A DNA stretch of 30,694 nucleotides from Oscillospiraceae bacterium (GCA_017398105.1 JAFQHF010000060.1:1-30694), one strand, 5' to 3'. Positions 14,052 to 21,809 are shown, counted from the stretch's first letter. Notes: a model not told the origin generated them from the sequence alone. Numbers and translations: made by a program.

Positions 14052-15368
14052 CTAACGATCGTTCTGAACATGCGCCAGCAGTGCCGCCTTTTCATTGGGC
14101 AGCTTCTCATCCAGCACCAGCTCCAGCAGGGCATTGAGTTTTTCACCGATCTCTTTTCCCTGACAACCCAGGGCCATCAGGTCATGGCCGTTGACTGCCA
14201 GATCCTTCACCGTCAGGCAGGCATTTTCTGATCTGATCTCTTCCAGAAGTTCCCGGATCTTCCGGAATTGTTCCTTATCATCCTTTTTTCCCGTGCCCTT
14301 GCTGCCCATATCCGCTTCCTGCAGAGAAAGCAGCCTGTCCAGAAAATCCAGCCCCAGCCGCCCGGCCTGACGGCGCAGGGTCTTCTTTTCCGGCTGGAAT
14401 TTTGTCATGTGCTTTTCGATCAGCAGCACCGCCTGCTCCCGCAGGGCTGTGGGCGCCTTCAGCCGCCGCAGAACGGCATCTGCCATTTCCGCGCCCGCAG
14501 GGGCATGGCCGTAGAAATGGCCCCGGCCGGTCTCATCCCGGGTAAAGGTGGGGATCTTTCCGATATCGTGCAGCAGGGCCGCCCAGCGAAGGGTCAGCTC
14601 CTTCGGCACCCCCGCCACCACATGGGCCACATGGGTGAAAAGGTCATAGGCATGGTGTGGACTGCGCTGGTCAAAGCCGATCAGCGGCTCCAGCTCCGGG
14701 ATCACGAAGGCCAGAACCGGAGCAAATTCAATCAGGTCTTCCGCTGCCGCAGTCACCAGAAGTTTACATAATTCTTCATACACCCGTTCCCGGGCAAGAT
14801 TATCCATCAGGTGGCCTTCCGACAGCATGGCCTTTTTCGTCTCTTCCGCCACTGTCAGGCCATAGCGGGACGCAAACCGGACTCCCCGCAGGATGCGCAG
14901 AGAATCCTCCCGGAACCGCTGTACCGGGTCTCCCACCGCCCGCAGGATTCCTTTTTCCAGATCCTCCCGGCCTGCGAAGGGGTCGGCAAAGCCCCGGGTG
15001 GGAGAATATGCCATGGCATTCACCGTAAAATCCCGGCGGGCCAGATCTTCCGTGATCTCCGGCACAAATTCCACCCAGTCCGGATGACGGTTATCCCCGT
15101 AGGTTCCCTCCCGGCGGAAGGTGGTGATCTCCACCACGCCAAAATCGGTGACGACTCCCACGGTGCCGTGCTTCTTTCCGGCAAGCACCAGCTTTCTGTC
15201 CGCGAACACCGCTTCCGTCTGCTCCGGCAGGGCACTGGTGCACAGGTCATAGTCATGGGGTGTCAGTCCCAGACAGGCATCCCGGACACAGCCGCCCACC
15301 GCATAGGCAGAAAACCCGGCATTTTCCAGGGGTTCTATGCAGTTGAGGACATAATCCGGCAGATACAT
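14052..15368 (-). CDS. cca: CCA tRNA nucleotidyltransferase with HD domain
   Basis: A 438-aa class II nucleotidyltransferase that adds or repairs the CCA end of tRNAs. The head domain shows GGCVRD (25-30) and the metal-binding DYD (Asp39, Asp41), with RRDFTVNAMAY after it. The RFREDSLRILRGVRFASRYG segment is the typical neck/nucleotide-recognition part. A C-terminal HD phosphohydrolase domain follows (LLHDIGK near residue 260), normal for many bacterial CCA enzymes. The ATG lies 4 bases after the preceding gene's stop, with GGAGG inside that gene's end, so translation is coupled. Confidence 0.93.
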   Translation of the reverse strand: MYLPDYVLNCIEPLENAGFSAYAVGGCVRDACLGLTPHDYDLCTSALPEQTEAVFADRKLVLAGKKHGTVGVVTDFGVVEITTFRREGTYGDNRHPDWVEFVPEITEDLARRDFTVNAMAYSPTRGFADPFAGREDLEKGILRAVGDPVQRFREDSLRILRGVRFASRYGLTVAEETKKAMLSEGHLMDNLARERVYEELCKLLVTAAAEDLIEFAPVLAFVIPELEPLIGFDQRSPHHAYDLFTHVAHVVAGVPKELTLRWAALLHDIGKIPTFTRDETGRGHFYGHAPAGAEMADAVLRRLKAPTALREQAVLLIEKHMTKFQPEKKTLRRQAGRLGLDFLDRLLSLQEADMGSKGTGKKDDKEQFRKIRELLEEIRSENACLTVKDLAVNGHDLMALGCQGKEIGEKLNALLELVLDEKLPNEKAALLAHVQNDR

Positions 15369-15372
15369 AGGC

Positions 15373-16119
15373 TTACTGCTCCTCCTGATGCTGTTTCGGT
15401 ACGGGATAGGGACTGCACTGGCCTGTCAGCGCCCAGGCGATACCGCCCAGGTACAGCACCGGATACATGCTCGCCGCCAGCTCTGCCAGGCACAGATAAA
15501 TCGCAGCCAACCCCATGCCCATATGCAGACGCCGGTTTCCCAGCCCCACATCAAAGGATGCGCTGTAGAACGCGAAGAACATCAGCGCCATGGTGCCCAG
15601 CAGCGTAAACAGGTAGTCCTGGAACTGGGGATTGCCGCTGAACATCTGGTAATGGTTGATGATATGAAACACCAGAAACAGGCTGGGGATCAGATGCAGC
15701 AGGAAGAAGGGCTTCTTTCCCAGCAGCCGTGCAGCGCCCGCCAGCAGCAGGCACAGCGGCGCAAGACTGCCCAGCAGCTGCCAGCCCTGTCCCAGATAAT
15801 TGGCCATCCTGGGTTCCTCCGTCAGCACGGTGAAGGCAATGCCCGCCGCAGCCAGCACGTGTCCCAGGGCAGCGGAAGGACTCTTCCGGAAATTGTCTTC
15901 ATATTCCTCCGACCCGTCCAGATTCCGTACGCCTGCGAATAGATACACCGCCGCCAGCGCCGTCAGCGCCCACAGGGCTATGGACAGCGGATGATTGTTC
16001 ACCAACAGGCCCCTGGCATCCGTTCCGAACCGATACAGCAGCCGCCGCAGCACCAGCGCCAGGCCGCCCAAAGCCGCTGTCACCAACGGCAACAATTGGG
16101 GTTTTAACAGTTTTTTCAA
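15373..16119 (-). CDS. Multi-pass membrane protein of unknown function
   Basis: About 248 aa with six or seven hydrophobic segments (for example LVTAALGGLALVLRRLL, IALWALTALAAVYLFAGV, LLGSLAPLCLLLAGAARLL and LHLIPSLFLVFHIINHY). No family recognised. I chose TTG at 16119 because GGGAGG lies 8 bases upstream. A longer reading from TTG at 16155 is possible but starts in a low-complexity GAAAATGGAAAG-type tract and lacks a good site. The stop is 4 bases before the cca start, so the two form an operon. Confidence 0.75.
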   Translation of the reverse strand: MKKLLKPQLLPLVTAALGGLALVLRRLLYRFGTDARGLLVNNHPLSIALWALTALAAVYLFAGVRNLDGSEEYEDNFRKSPSAALGHVLAAAGIAFTVLTEEPRMANYLGQGWQLLGSLAPLCLLLAGAARLLGKKPFFLLHLIPSLFLVFHIINHYQMFSGNPQFQDYLFTLLGTMALMFFAFYSASFDVGLGNRRLHMGMGLAAIYLCLAELAASMYPVLYLGGIAWALTGQCSPYPVPKQHQEEQ

Positions 16120-16238
16120 AGGCTTCCCCTCCCGCAGATCATTTTCCACTTTCAACTTTCCATTTTCAATTTATTATACCAGTCTATTCTCCCAATTTCC
16201 AGTCCTTTGCCGAAAAACTCTTTGTTAACTATTTCGCC

Positions 16239-16267
16239 TTGTTTTGACAAAAAAAACGGAGTATAAT
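16239..16267 (+). promoter_or_regulatory. Predicted promoter of the acyltransferase gene
   Basis: TATAAT at 16262-16267 is preceded, with a 17-base spacer, by TTGTTT (16239-16244). A better-looking TTGACA at 16244-16249 sits only 12 bases from the -10, so it probably is not the functional -35. Confidence 0.5.
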
Positions 16268-16297
16268 ACTGGTATCTTTTACAATTGGAGGGAAACC

Positions 16298-17119
16298 ATG
16301 CTTTTAAAGACGATTGCCGGTCTTTCCCTGCTTCTGGCGGCCGTTCTGTTCGCCGGTCTGGACCTGGCCCTGTGGCTGCTTCCGGTTTTGTTTGCGGGAA
16401 TATACCTGGGGCTGATGCTGGCCGCATTTTTGTTTCTGTGTCTGCTCTGTGCCCTTGTGGATCTGGAGAAGCCGCAGGAGCATGACAGCAGCTTCTACCG
16501 GGCGGTCATGCACCTGTACATTGAAGCCCTGATCCCCCTGGTGGGCCTGAAGATCGAGACCCGGGGACTGGAAAAGGCCCCGAAGGAGGGCCGTTTCCTG
16601 CTGGTGTGCAACCACCAGAACGAGTCTGACCCCGGCATTCTGCTGCATTATTTCAAAAAGAGTCAGCTGGCCTTCATTTCCAAGCGGGAAAATGATTCCA
16701 TGTTTGTGGTGGGCAAGTTCATGCACAAGATCCTGTGCCAGTTGGTGAACCGGGAAAACGACCGGGAAGCCCTGAAAACCATCCTAAAGTGCATCCAGCT
16801 GATCAAGGAGGACGAAGTCTCCATCGGTGCCTTCCCCGAGGGCGGCATCAAGGAAAAGGATAAGCTGAGCCACTTCCGCAGCGGCATGTTCAAGATCGCC
16901 CAGAAGGCCAATGTTCCCATTGTGGTGTGCACCCTGAAGGGCACCTCCGACCTGTTCGACAACATGCGTGCCCTGAAGCGCACCCATGTGGTACTGCATC
17001 TTGTGGACGTGATCCCCGCGGAAAGCCTGAAGGGCCGCACCGCCGTGGACATCGGCGATCAGGTCTATCAGATGATGCTGGCCGACCTGGGAGACGAATA
17101 CCAGCTGGAAGAAACGTAA
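16298..17119 (+). CDS. PlsC-type 1-acylglycerol-3-phosphate acyltransferase
   Basis: A 273-aa membrane protein with two N-terminal hydrophobic helices (residues 5-53). The cytoplasmic acyltransferase domain holds the catalytic HX4D motif (His106-QNES-Asp111) and the substrate-binding FPEG motif (179-182). Both are diagnostic of the PlsC/LPLAT family, which makes phosphatidic acid from lysophosphatidic acid in phospholipid synthesis. GGAGGG lies 6 bases before the chosen ATG at 16298; an in-frame ATG at 16244 lies upstream of the -10. It stands alone, followed by the promoter of the glycyl-tRNA synthetase gene. A different lysolipid substrate is possible. Confidence 0.88.
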   Translation: MLLKTIAGLSLLLAAVLFAGLDLALWLLPVLFAGIYLGLMLAAFLFLCLLCALVDLEKPQEHDSSFYRAVMHLYIEALIPLVGLKIETRGLEKAPKEGRFLLVCNHQNESDPGILLHYFKKSQLAFISKRENDSMFVVGKFMHKILCQLVNRENDREALKTILKCIQLIKEDEVSIGAFPEGGIKEKDKLSHFRSGMFKIAQKANVPIVVCTLKGTSDLFDNMRALKRTHVVLHLVDVIPAESLKGRTAVDIGDQVYQMMLADLGDEYQLEET

Positions 17120-17155
17120 CACCCGATTGCAGACCGGCTTTATACAATTTAACAC

Positions 17156-17184
17156 TTGATTTATACAGCCAATCTATGTATAAT
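17156..17184 (+). promoter_or_regulatory. Promoter of glycyl-tRNA synthetase gene
   Basis: TTGATT (17156-17161), 17-base spacer, TATAAT (17179-17184). Start near 17191 gives a leader of about 37 bases, too short for a T-box, so tRNA-sensing control as in many Firmicutes is not present here. Confidence 0.7.
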
Positions 17185-17227
17185 AAAATTTCACAGCGTA
17201 AAAACCCAATATTTTGGAGGAAATACA

Positions 17228-18655
17228 ATGAAAAACAGTGAAAAGACCCTGGATATGATCGTGAATCTGTGCAAGAACCGCGGTTATGTCTATGCAGGCT
17301 CCGAGATCTACGGCGGCCTGGCAAACTCCTGGGACTACGGCCCCCTGGGCGTGGAGTTCAAGAACAACGTCAAGAAGGCATGGCTGAAGAAGTTCGTTCA
17401 GGAATCCGACTACAACGTTGGCCTGGATGCCGCCATCATCATGAACCCCCAGACCTGGGTGACCACCGGCCATGTGGGTTCCTTCTCCGATCCTCTGGTG
17501 GACTGCAAGGGCTGCGGCTCCCGCCAGCGCGCTGACCAGCTGATCTCCGCTTCCGAGTCCGGCAAGCTGGTGAACGTGGATGCCATGGACACCAAGGAAA
17601 TGAACGCCTTCATCGAAGAGCACGAGGACGTTGTCTGCCCCGTCTGCGGCAAGCACCACTTCACCTCTATCCGCAACTTCAACCTGATGTTCCAGACCAA
17701 GATCGGCGTTACCGAGGACTCCTCCTCCATCGCCTACCTGCGTCCCGAGACCGCTCAGGGTATCTTCGTCAACTTCGACAACATCCAGCGCACCACCCGC
17801 AAGAAGCTGCCCTTCGGTGTCTGCCAGGTTGGCAAGGCCTTCCGTAACGAGATCACCCCCGGCAACTTCACCTTCCGTACCCGTGAGTTCGAGCAGATGG
17901 AGTGCGAGTTCTTCTGCCAGCCCGGCACCGACCTGGAGTGGTTTGCCTACTGGAAGGATTTCTGCAAGAACTGGCTGACCAGCCTGGGCATCAAGGAAGA
18001 CAGCCTGCGCCTGCGTGACCACGACCCCGCTGAGCTGGCCTTCTACTCCCGCGCCACCACCGACATCGAGTACCAGTTCCCCTTCGGCTCCGGCTGGGGC
18101 GAGCTGTGGGGCATTGCCGACCGTACCGACTACGACCTGGGCCGCCACCAGGAGGCCTCCGGCAAGAAGCTGACCTACTTCGATCAGGAGCGCAATGAGC
18201 ACTATATCCCCTACGTCATCGAGCCCTCCCTGGGCTGCGACCGTGTGGCTCTGGCCTTCCTGTGCGAGGCTTACGACGAGGAGCAGGTCGGCGTGGACAA
18301 GAAGGGCAATCCCGACATCCGCACCGTGCTGCGCCTGCATCCTGCTCTGGCTCCCTTCAAGGCTGCCATCCTGCCCCTGAGCAAGAAGCTGTCCCCCAAG
18401 GCTGAGGAAATCTACAAGATGCTGCGCAAGGACTTCATGGTGGACTTCGACGATGCCGGTTCCATCGGCAAGCGTTACCGCCGCGAGGACGAGATCGGCA
18501 CCCCCCTGTGCATTACCGTGGACTTCCAGACCGTTGGCGATGCCGAGACTCCCGCCGATGACTGCGTCACCGTCCGTGACCGCGATACCATGGAGCAGGT
18601 CCGTATTCCCATTGCGGAACTGAAGGACTACATCGCCAGAAAGTGCGAGTTCTGA
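17228..18655 (+). CDS. glyQS: Glycyl-tRNA synthetase, dimeric class II type
   Basis: A 475-aa enzyme charging tRNA-Gly. It starts with the typical [21 protein letters not shown], then [10 protein letters not shown] zinc-ribbon-like insertion follows ([11 protein letters not shown] and CPVCGKHHF, about 90-150), then class II motif 2 in [15 protein letters not shown] and [21 protein letters not shown]. The C terminus is the anticodon-binding domain ([16 protein letters not shown]). Length and motifs match the single-chain alpha2 GlyRS, not the alpha/beta GlyQ + GlyS type. GGAGG precedes the ATG at 17228. Very strong codon bias fits high expression. It is a single-gene unit with its own terminator. 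Confidence 0.97.
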   Translation: MKNSEKTLDMIVNLCKNRGYVYAGSEIYGGLANSWDYGPLGVEFKNNVKKAWLKKFVQESDYNVGLDAAIIMNPQTWVTTGHVGSFSDPLVDCKGCGSRQRADQLISASESGKLVNVDAMDTKEMNAFIEEHEDVVCPVCGKHHFTSIRNFNLMFQTKIGVTEDSSSIAYLRPETAQGIFVNFDNIQRTTRKKLPFGVCQVGKAFRNEITPGNFTFRTREFEQMECEFFCQPGTDLEWFAYWKDFCKNWLTSLGIKEDSLRLRDHDPAELAFYSRATTDIEYQFPFGSGWGELWGIADRTDYDLGRHQEASGKKLTYFDQERNEHYIPYVIEPSLGCDRVALAFLCEAYDEEQVGVDKKGNPDIRTVLRLHPALAPFKAAILPLSKKLSPKAEEIYKMLRKDFMVDFDDAGSIGKRYRREDEIGTPLCITVDFQTVGDAETPADDCVTVRDRDTMEQVRIPIAELKDYIARKCEF

Positions 18656-18671
18656 TCTTTTTATAACATGC

Positions 18672-18704
18672 AAAAGCACGATGCCCCCGCGGCATCGTGC
18701 TTTT
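18672..18704 (+). terminator. Terminator of glyQS
   Basis: AAAAGCACGATGCC (18672-18685) pairs perfectly with GGCATCGTGCTTTT (18691-18704) around CCCGC, with the T-tract in the right arm. It lies 16 bases after the stop. Confidence 0.85.
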
Positions 18705-18760
18705 TGCTATTCCATTTCCCCGTAGGGGGCGGCCTCCCGGACGCCCCGCTGCAATTCGTA

Positions 18761-20215
18761 TCATTCCTCTTCTTCGAAGCTCAGATAATCCACGTAGCTG
18801 TCGTTGAATTCCGGCAGGCTGGCAAGCTCCAGGAATTCCGTTCCGGCTGCCAGCGCCTTGCTGTAATCGTATTCCCCGGCGCTGAGGGCGCACAGACGGG
18901 CGCCTTCGCCGGCGGCATTGCCGATGGGGCGGATCTTTTCCAGCAGGACAGGGGGGATCATACCGATGGCGCAGGCAGATTCGGGGTTCATGTAATTGCC
19001 GAAAGCACCGGCCAGGTACACCTGCCGGATATCTTCCACTGCCGCGCCAAGCCGGTCGGCCATCAGCTCCACGCCGGTGCGGATGGCGGATTTTGCCAGC
19101 TGCACCTCCCGTACATCCTTCTGGGTCAGCACCACGCTGCCGCCCAGATGGTAGGTTTTCTCCTCCATCCGGCCGGATTCATCGATCACCCCGGTTTCCA
19201 GCAGCACCGCAACCAGATCCAGAAGTCCGGAACCGCACAGGCCAGCGGCTTCTCCGCCGCCGATCACGCTGTATCGCACCTGACCGTTTTCCAGCCACAC
19301 ATGATCCACAGCGCCGGTTTCTCCGCGCATGCCGCACTGGATCTTTGCCCCTTCAAACGCCGGGCCCGCTGCGGTGGAGCAGGTGATCCGGCGGTTCCGG
19401 TCTCCCAGCACCATTTCGCCGTTGGTGCCGATATCGATCATCAGGGTCAGCGTCTCCTGCCGGTCAAAACGGGTGGACACCATGCAGCCCACGGTATCCG
19501 CGCCCACGAAGCCCGCAATGTTGGGCAGGATGCGCACCGTGCCCTCCGGGCTGATGGGCAGCAGGCCCTCCGGCTTTTCTTCCAGGGCTTCATACACATT
19601 GGGCATATAGGGAGGCACCGTCAGGGGCCTGGAATCGATGCCCAGCAGCAGATGGTGCATGGCGGTGTTGCCCACGATGGCAGCCACGCCGATCTGCTCC
19701 GGTCTGATTCCGGCCTGCTGCGCCGCACTGCGGGTCAGGCTGTCCAGTGCCTGCCGGATAACAGTTTTCAGCTGTTCGCCTTCGCCGTCCATGGCATACT
19801 GGATACGGCTGATCACATCCGCGCCGTAGCGGTTCTGGGGGTTGATGCAGCTGGCCCGGCTCAGGGTATTTCCGGTATTGCCGTCCAGAAGATACGCCAC
19901 CACAGTGGTGGTGCCGATATCAATGGCCAGCACATAACGACTGCATCCATCCGGCCGGATTTCCACATTCTGTCCGCCCGTCAGGATCTCCGCCTGACGC
20001 TTTTGCTCCAGCTCCACCGTCATATTCCCGTGGACATGGGTCTGGCAGGTCAGCACCGGTTCCCCGTCTGCCAGAGCCCTGCACTTGCCGCAGGTGCCCC
20101 TGCCGCCGCAGGGAGCATCCGGCAGAAGGCCGTTTTCCCGGAGCAGCTCCATGAGATTCTTTCCTTCAGGCGCGCTCAGAATTTGCCCGCCGGGCAGGAT
20201 GCGCACATCAAACAT
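18761..20215 (-). CDS. RACo-like protein: 2Fe-2S ferredoxin domain plus ASKHA ATPase domain
   Basis: A 484-aa protein with an N-terminal plant-type ferredoxin domain, cysteines C36, C42, C45 and C57 (pattern CX5CX2CX11C). A large ASKHA/DUF4445-type domain starts at about residue 94 (YVLAIDIGTTTVVAYLL as the phosphate-1 loop, LMIDIGTNGEMVLG as phosphate-2, LAGAFGNYMNPESA near the end). This is the architecture of reductive activators of corrinoid proteins (RACo, RamA-like), which use ATP to reactivate Co(II) corrinoids of methyltransferases. No corrinoid protein or methyltransferase gene is nearby, so its client is elsewhere. The start at 20215 is preceded by AAAGGGGG. Confidence 0.85.
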   Translation of the reverse strand: MFDVRILPGGQILSAPEGKNLMELLRENGLLPDAPCGGRGTCGKCRALADGEPVLTCQTHVHGNMTVELEQKRQAEILTGGQNVEIRPDGCSRYVLAIDIGTTTVVAYLLDGNTGNTLSRASCINPQNRYGADVISRIQYAMDGEGEQLKTVIRQALDSLTRSAAQQAGIRPEQIGVAAIVGNTAMHHLLLGIDSRPLTVPPYMPNVYEALEEKPEGLLPISPEGTVRILPNIAGFVGADTVGCMVSTRFDRQETLTLMIDIGTNGEMVLGDRNRRITCSTAAGPAFEGAKIQCGMRGETGAVDHVWLENGQVRYSVIGGGEAAGLCGSGLLDLVAVLLETGVIDESGRMEEKTYHLGGSVVLTQKDVREVQLAKSAIRTGVELMADRLGAAVEDIRQVYLAGAFGNYMNPESACAIGMIPPVLLEKIRPIGNAAGEGARLCALSAGEYDYSKALAAGTEFLELASLPEFNDSYVDYLSFEEEE

Positions 20216-20309
20216 CGTGTTTTCCCCCTTTATTGCTGTTTTTATCATAGTATCACAGCTTTTGGAGGAATTCAACGTTTTACAACGCAAACGATCTGCA
20301 GATATAATG

Positions 20310-20639
20310 TCAATCATTTGCTAATCGCCTCTGCGTTTCCTGCATTCTCTCGTATTTTCTGCCATATTCGAACATTTTCAACGCAGCCTCTTTGCCATGC
20401 TCAAGCAGGCATGATATAATTTCCTCCACATCCGGGTCTTCCCGGTCATCTCCCAATCGCAGACGCAGGCGATCATATGCCTGATGCATACAGGCATATG
20501 ATTCAAAATACGGATGACCAGGCACAAAAATATCCTCTACCCAAGGAAGACAGTATTCAGCGATCAAATTTCCGGTCAATGTATCATATACCTCTTCGCA
20601 AATCCCGAGTTCCATAGCCATCTGCTCTTCAGAACACAT
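20310..20639 (-). CDS. Unknown 109-aa protein, paralogue of the product at 10317-10694
   Basis: A soluble, helical, acidic protein. Its central and C-terminal parts (LPWVEDIFVPGH, then YACMHQAYDRLRLRLG, then MFEYGRKYERM) align with the 125-aa protein at 10317; the N terminus is shorter and different. The start chosen is the ATG at 20639, because the predicted promoter (-10 at 20662-20657) lies just upstream and AGGGTGA precedes it; a longer reading to 20723 would run through the operator. It is divergent from a ribbon-helix-helix-like gene. Codon use is more AT-rich than in neighbours (CAT, GAT, ATA), suggesting later acquisition. Function unknown. Confidence 0.82.
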   Translation of the reverse strand: MCSEEQMAMELGICEEVYDTLTGNLIAEYCLPWVEDIFVPGHPYFESYACMHQAYDRLRLRLGDDREDPDVEEIISCLLEHGKEAALKMFEYGRKYERMQETQRRLAND

Positions 20640-20656
20640 AAGTATCACCCTATACC

Positions 20657-20685
20657 AGCATAGCAAATATGCATTGCAAACGCAA
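20657..20685 (-). promoter_or_regulatory. Predicted promoter of the 109-aa gene
   Basis: On the minus strand TTGCGT (20685-20680), 17-base spacer, TATGCT (20662-20657). The spacer coincides almost exactly with the left arm of the palindrome at 20663-20677, so a protein bound there would block RNA polymerase. Confidence 0.55.
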
Positions 20686-20696
20686 TGCATATTTGC
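20663..20696. promoter_or_regulatory. Perfect 15-bp palindrome, probable operator
   Basis: GCAAATATGCATTGC (20663-20677) and GCAATGCATATTTGC (20682-20696) are exact inverted arms around AAAC. It lies over the leftward promoter and contains repeated GCAATGCA-type words, the kind of short symmetric site ribbon-helix-helix dimers bind in tandem. Confidence 0.6.
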
Positions 20697-20719
20697 GGTA
20701 TTTTTTCGGTTACAATTAT

Positions 20720-20737
20720 GCAATACAAATGTATTGC
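20720..20737. promoter_or_regulatory. 8-bp palindrome near the start of the RHH-like gene
   Basis: GCAATACA (20720-20727) and TGTATTGC (20730-20737) around AA. It shares the GCAAT/ATTGC half-site with the larger palindrome at 20663-20696. It lies between a -10-like TACAAT (20711-20716) and the ribosome binding site, a position suited to autorepression of the rightward gene. Confidence 0.5.
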
Positions 20738-20749
20738 GAGGTAGAGCAC

Positions 20750-20929
20750 ATGGGTAAGTTCAAAATTCCATCCACACCACCCACTGTCAATAAAACCGTC
20801 CGATTTCCCAGCGATGTGGTCAAAGCCGTAGAACAGGCCATTCAGGGCAGTGAATGCACCTTCTCAGCTTTCGTCATCGCAGCTGTCCGCGCCGCACTGG
20901 AAGATCTGGCTGAATCCGAAAGAGAGTAA
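20750..20929 (+). CDS. Ribbon-helix-helix-like DNA-binding protein, 59 aa
   Basis: A short protein with a strand-like segment (TVNKTVRFP) followed by two helices (SDVVKAVEQAIQG and CTFSAFVIAAVRAALEDLAESE). This is the beta-alpha-alpha pattern of Arc/MetJ/CopG-type repressors. The start at 20750 has GAGG 8 bases upstream; an in-frame ATG at 20669 lies inside the palindrome and is unlikely. It is divergent from the 109-aa gene, and the two palindromes between them are the obvious binding sites. Such proteins serve as antitoxins or autorepressors. The assignment rests on pattern, not on a search. Confidence 0.7.
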   Translation: MGKFKIPSTPPTVNKTVRFPSDVVKAVEQAIQGSECTFSAFVIAAVRAALEDLAESERE

Positions 20930-20984
20930 ATCCCCGACAAGCCATATCTCATTTTGAGTTGGATTTTCCTCCGACAAAAAATGG

Positions 20985-21013
20985 TTGCATTTTCCACAGC
21001 CCTTTGCTATAAT
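20985..21013 (+). promoter_or_regulatory. Promoter of tRNA-Gly
   Basis: TTGCAT (20985-20990), 17-base spacer, perfect TATAAT (21008-21013). The start would be a few bases before the mature tRNA 5' end at 21024. Confidence 0.7.
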
Positions 21014-21023
21014 ACGGTCACAC

Positions 21024-21097
21024 GCAGGATTCGTATATCGGTAATACAACGGCTTCCCAAGCCGTGAAGGCGGGTTCGACTCCCGTATCCTGCTCCA
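21024..21097 (+). tRNA. tRNA-Gly (anticodon CCC)
   Basis: A 74-base tRNA including an encoded CCA. The acceptor stem GCAGGAT pairs with ATCCTGC, U is the discriminator, the anticodon stem ACGGC/GCCGT encloses loop TTCCCAA (anticodon CCC, reading GGG), and the T-arm is GGCGGGTTCGACTCCCG-like. Its own promoter precedes it and an 18-bp terminator hairpin follows. Its last 22 bases are repeated three times downstream. A glycyl-tRNA synthetase gene lies 2.4 kb away but is transcribed separately. Confidence 0.95.
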
Positions 21098-21138
21098 AAT
21101 AAAGAAAAGACCGCCTGTAAGGTGGTCTTTTCTTTATT
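21098..21138 (+). terminator. Terminator of tRNA-Gly, first of four copies
   Basis: Arms 21098-21115 and 21121-21138 form an 18-bp stem (AAAGAAAAGACCGCC side against GGTGGTCTTTTCTTT) with loop TGTAA and built-in T-tract. Near-identical hairpins follow at about 21253, 21408 and 21564. Sequence changes in the copies keep the stem paired (G-T or A-T at the same position). Confidence 0.8.
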
Positions 21139-21631
21139 TACAGGTTACCAGGGAGTCGAACCCATCAAATGCCAGTGTCCGGTGGACACTGGCTCACCGA
21201 CGGCTTGACGGCGGTGACTCAACAGCGTACTCGACTCCCGTATCCTGCTCCAAATTAAGAAAAGACCACCTGTAAGGTGGTCTTTTCTTTATTCCCAGGT
21301 TGGTCGGGAGTCGAACCCATCAAATGCCAGTGTCCGGTGGACACTGGCTCACCGACGGCTTGACGGCGGTGACACAACAGCGTACTCGACTTCCGTATCC
21401 TGCTCCAAATAAAGAAAAGACCGCCTGCAAGGTGGTCTTTTCTTTATTTCCGGGTTACCAGGGAGTCGAACCCATCTAAATGCCAGTGTCCGGTGGACAC
21501 TGGCTCACCGACGGCTTGACGGCGGTGACTCAACAGCGTACTCGACTCCCGTATCCTGCTCCAAATAAAGAAAAGGCCACCTGCAAGGTGGTCTTTTCTT
21601 TATTTCCGGGTTACCAGGGAGTCGAACCCAT
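21098..21631 (+). repeat. Tandem array: three 155/156-bp units plus a partial fourth, each carrying the tRNA-Gly 3' end
   Basis: Units are 21098-21252, 21253-21407, 21408-21563 and a 68-base partial, 21564-21631. Each complete unit contains a terminator hairpin and an inverted T-arm word (GGGAGTCGAACCC). It continues with a perfect 10-bp hairpin (GCCAGTGTCC/GGACACTGGC, e.g. 21171-21193), a weaker TCACCG/CGGTGA pair, and a direct copy of the tRNA end (TCGACTCCCGTATCCTGC then TCCA). GGGAGTCGA and TCGACTCCC pair (21151-21159 with 21231-21239), so a unit can fold as a three-way junction. Copies are over 90 % alike by eye. No protein is encoded. Confidence 0.85.
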
Positions 21632-21673
21632 TTCCTTCAGTCCGCCGCAAAATAGCAGGTTGGGCCGGAATAT

Positions 21674-21700
21674 GGCGGCTTGAGGGCAAGCCGCCCTACA
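21674..21700. repeat. Solo GGCGGCTTG palindrome (TAGGGCGG family)
   Basis: GGCGGCTTG, AGGG, CAAGCCGCC, then CTACA. The same 25-base palindromic unit is present at 23461-23485 and, reversed, at 10941-10965. Confidence 0.7.
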
Positions 21701-21776
21701 GCAAGTGCATATTTCTATTCCTGCTTTAATACTTGCTTATGAAAAGGGGTAAATCCATTGTTCTTACCCAATAATA

Positions 21777-21802
21777 CAGGGCGGAGAAATTTCTCCGCCC
21801 TG
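21777..21802. terminator. 26-bp perfect palindrome after the SdpI-like gene
   Basis: CAGGGCGGAGAAA (21777-21789) is followed directly by its reverse complement (21790-21802). It lies 8 bases beyond the stop at 21810 of the leftward gene, followed on that strand by TATTATT. It probably ends the nrdR transcript, and its GGGCGG core links it to the dispersed palindrome family. Confidence 0.5.
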
Positions 21803-21809
21803 CGTACGT

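Noticed and set aside
17120..17227. T-box leader before glycyl-tRNA synthetase
   Set aside because: The predicted leader is only about 37 bases and lacks specifier-stem or antiterminator features.
17174..18679. 501-codon frame on the minus strand opposite glyQS
   Set aside because: It is a shadow produced by the extreme codon bias of glyQS; the product is a Leu/Val/Gly/Asp-rich sequence without family features.
18668..20419. 583-codon plus-strand frame opposite the RACo-like gene
   Set aside because: His/Gln/Pro-rich composition typical of antisense frames; the minus-strand gene has clear domains and a ribosome binding site.
21098..21631. CRISPR array
   Set aside because: The repeats are 155 bp and contiguous with no unique spacers, and contain tRNA and terminator sequence; no cas genes.
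21480..21683. 67-codon ORF inside the tandem repeats
   Set aside because: It is made of repeat sequence plus the adjacent palindrome, has no ribosome binding site and is interrupted in other units.
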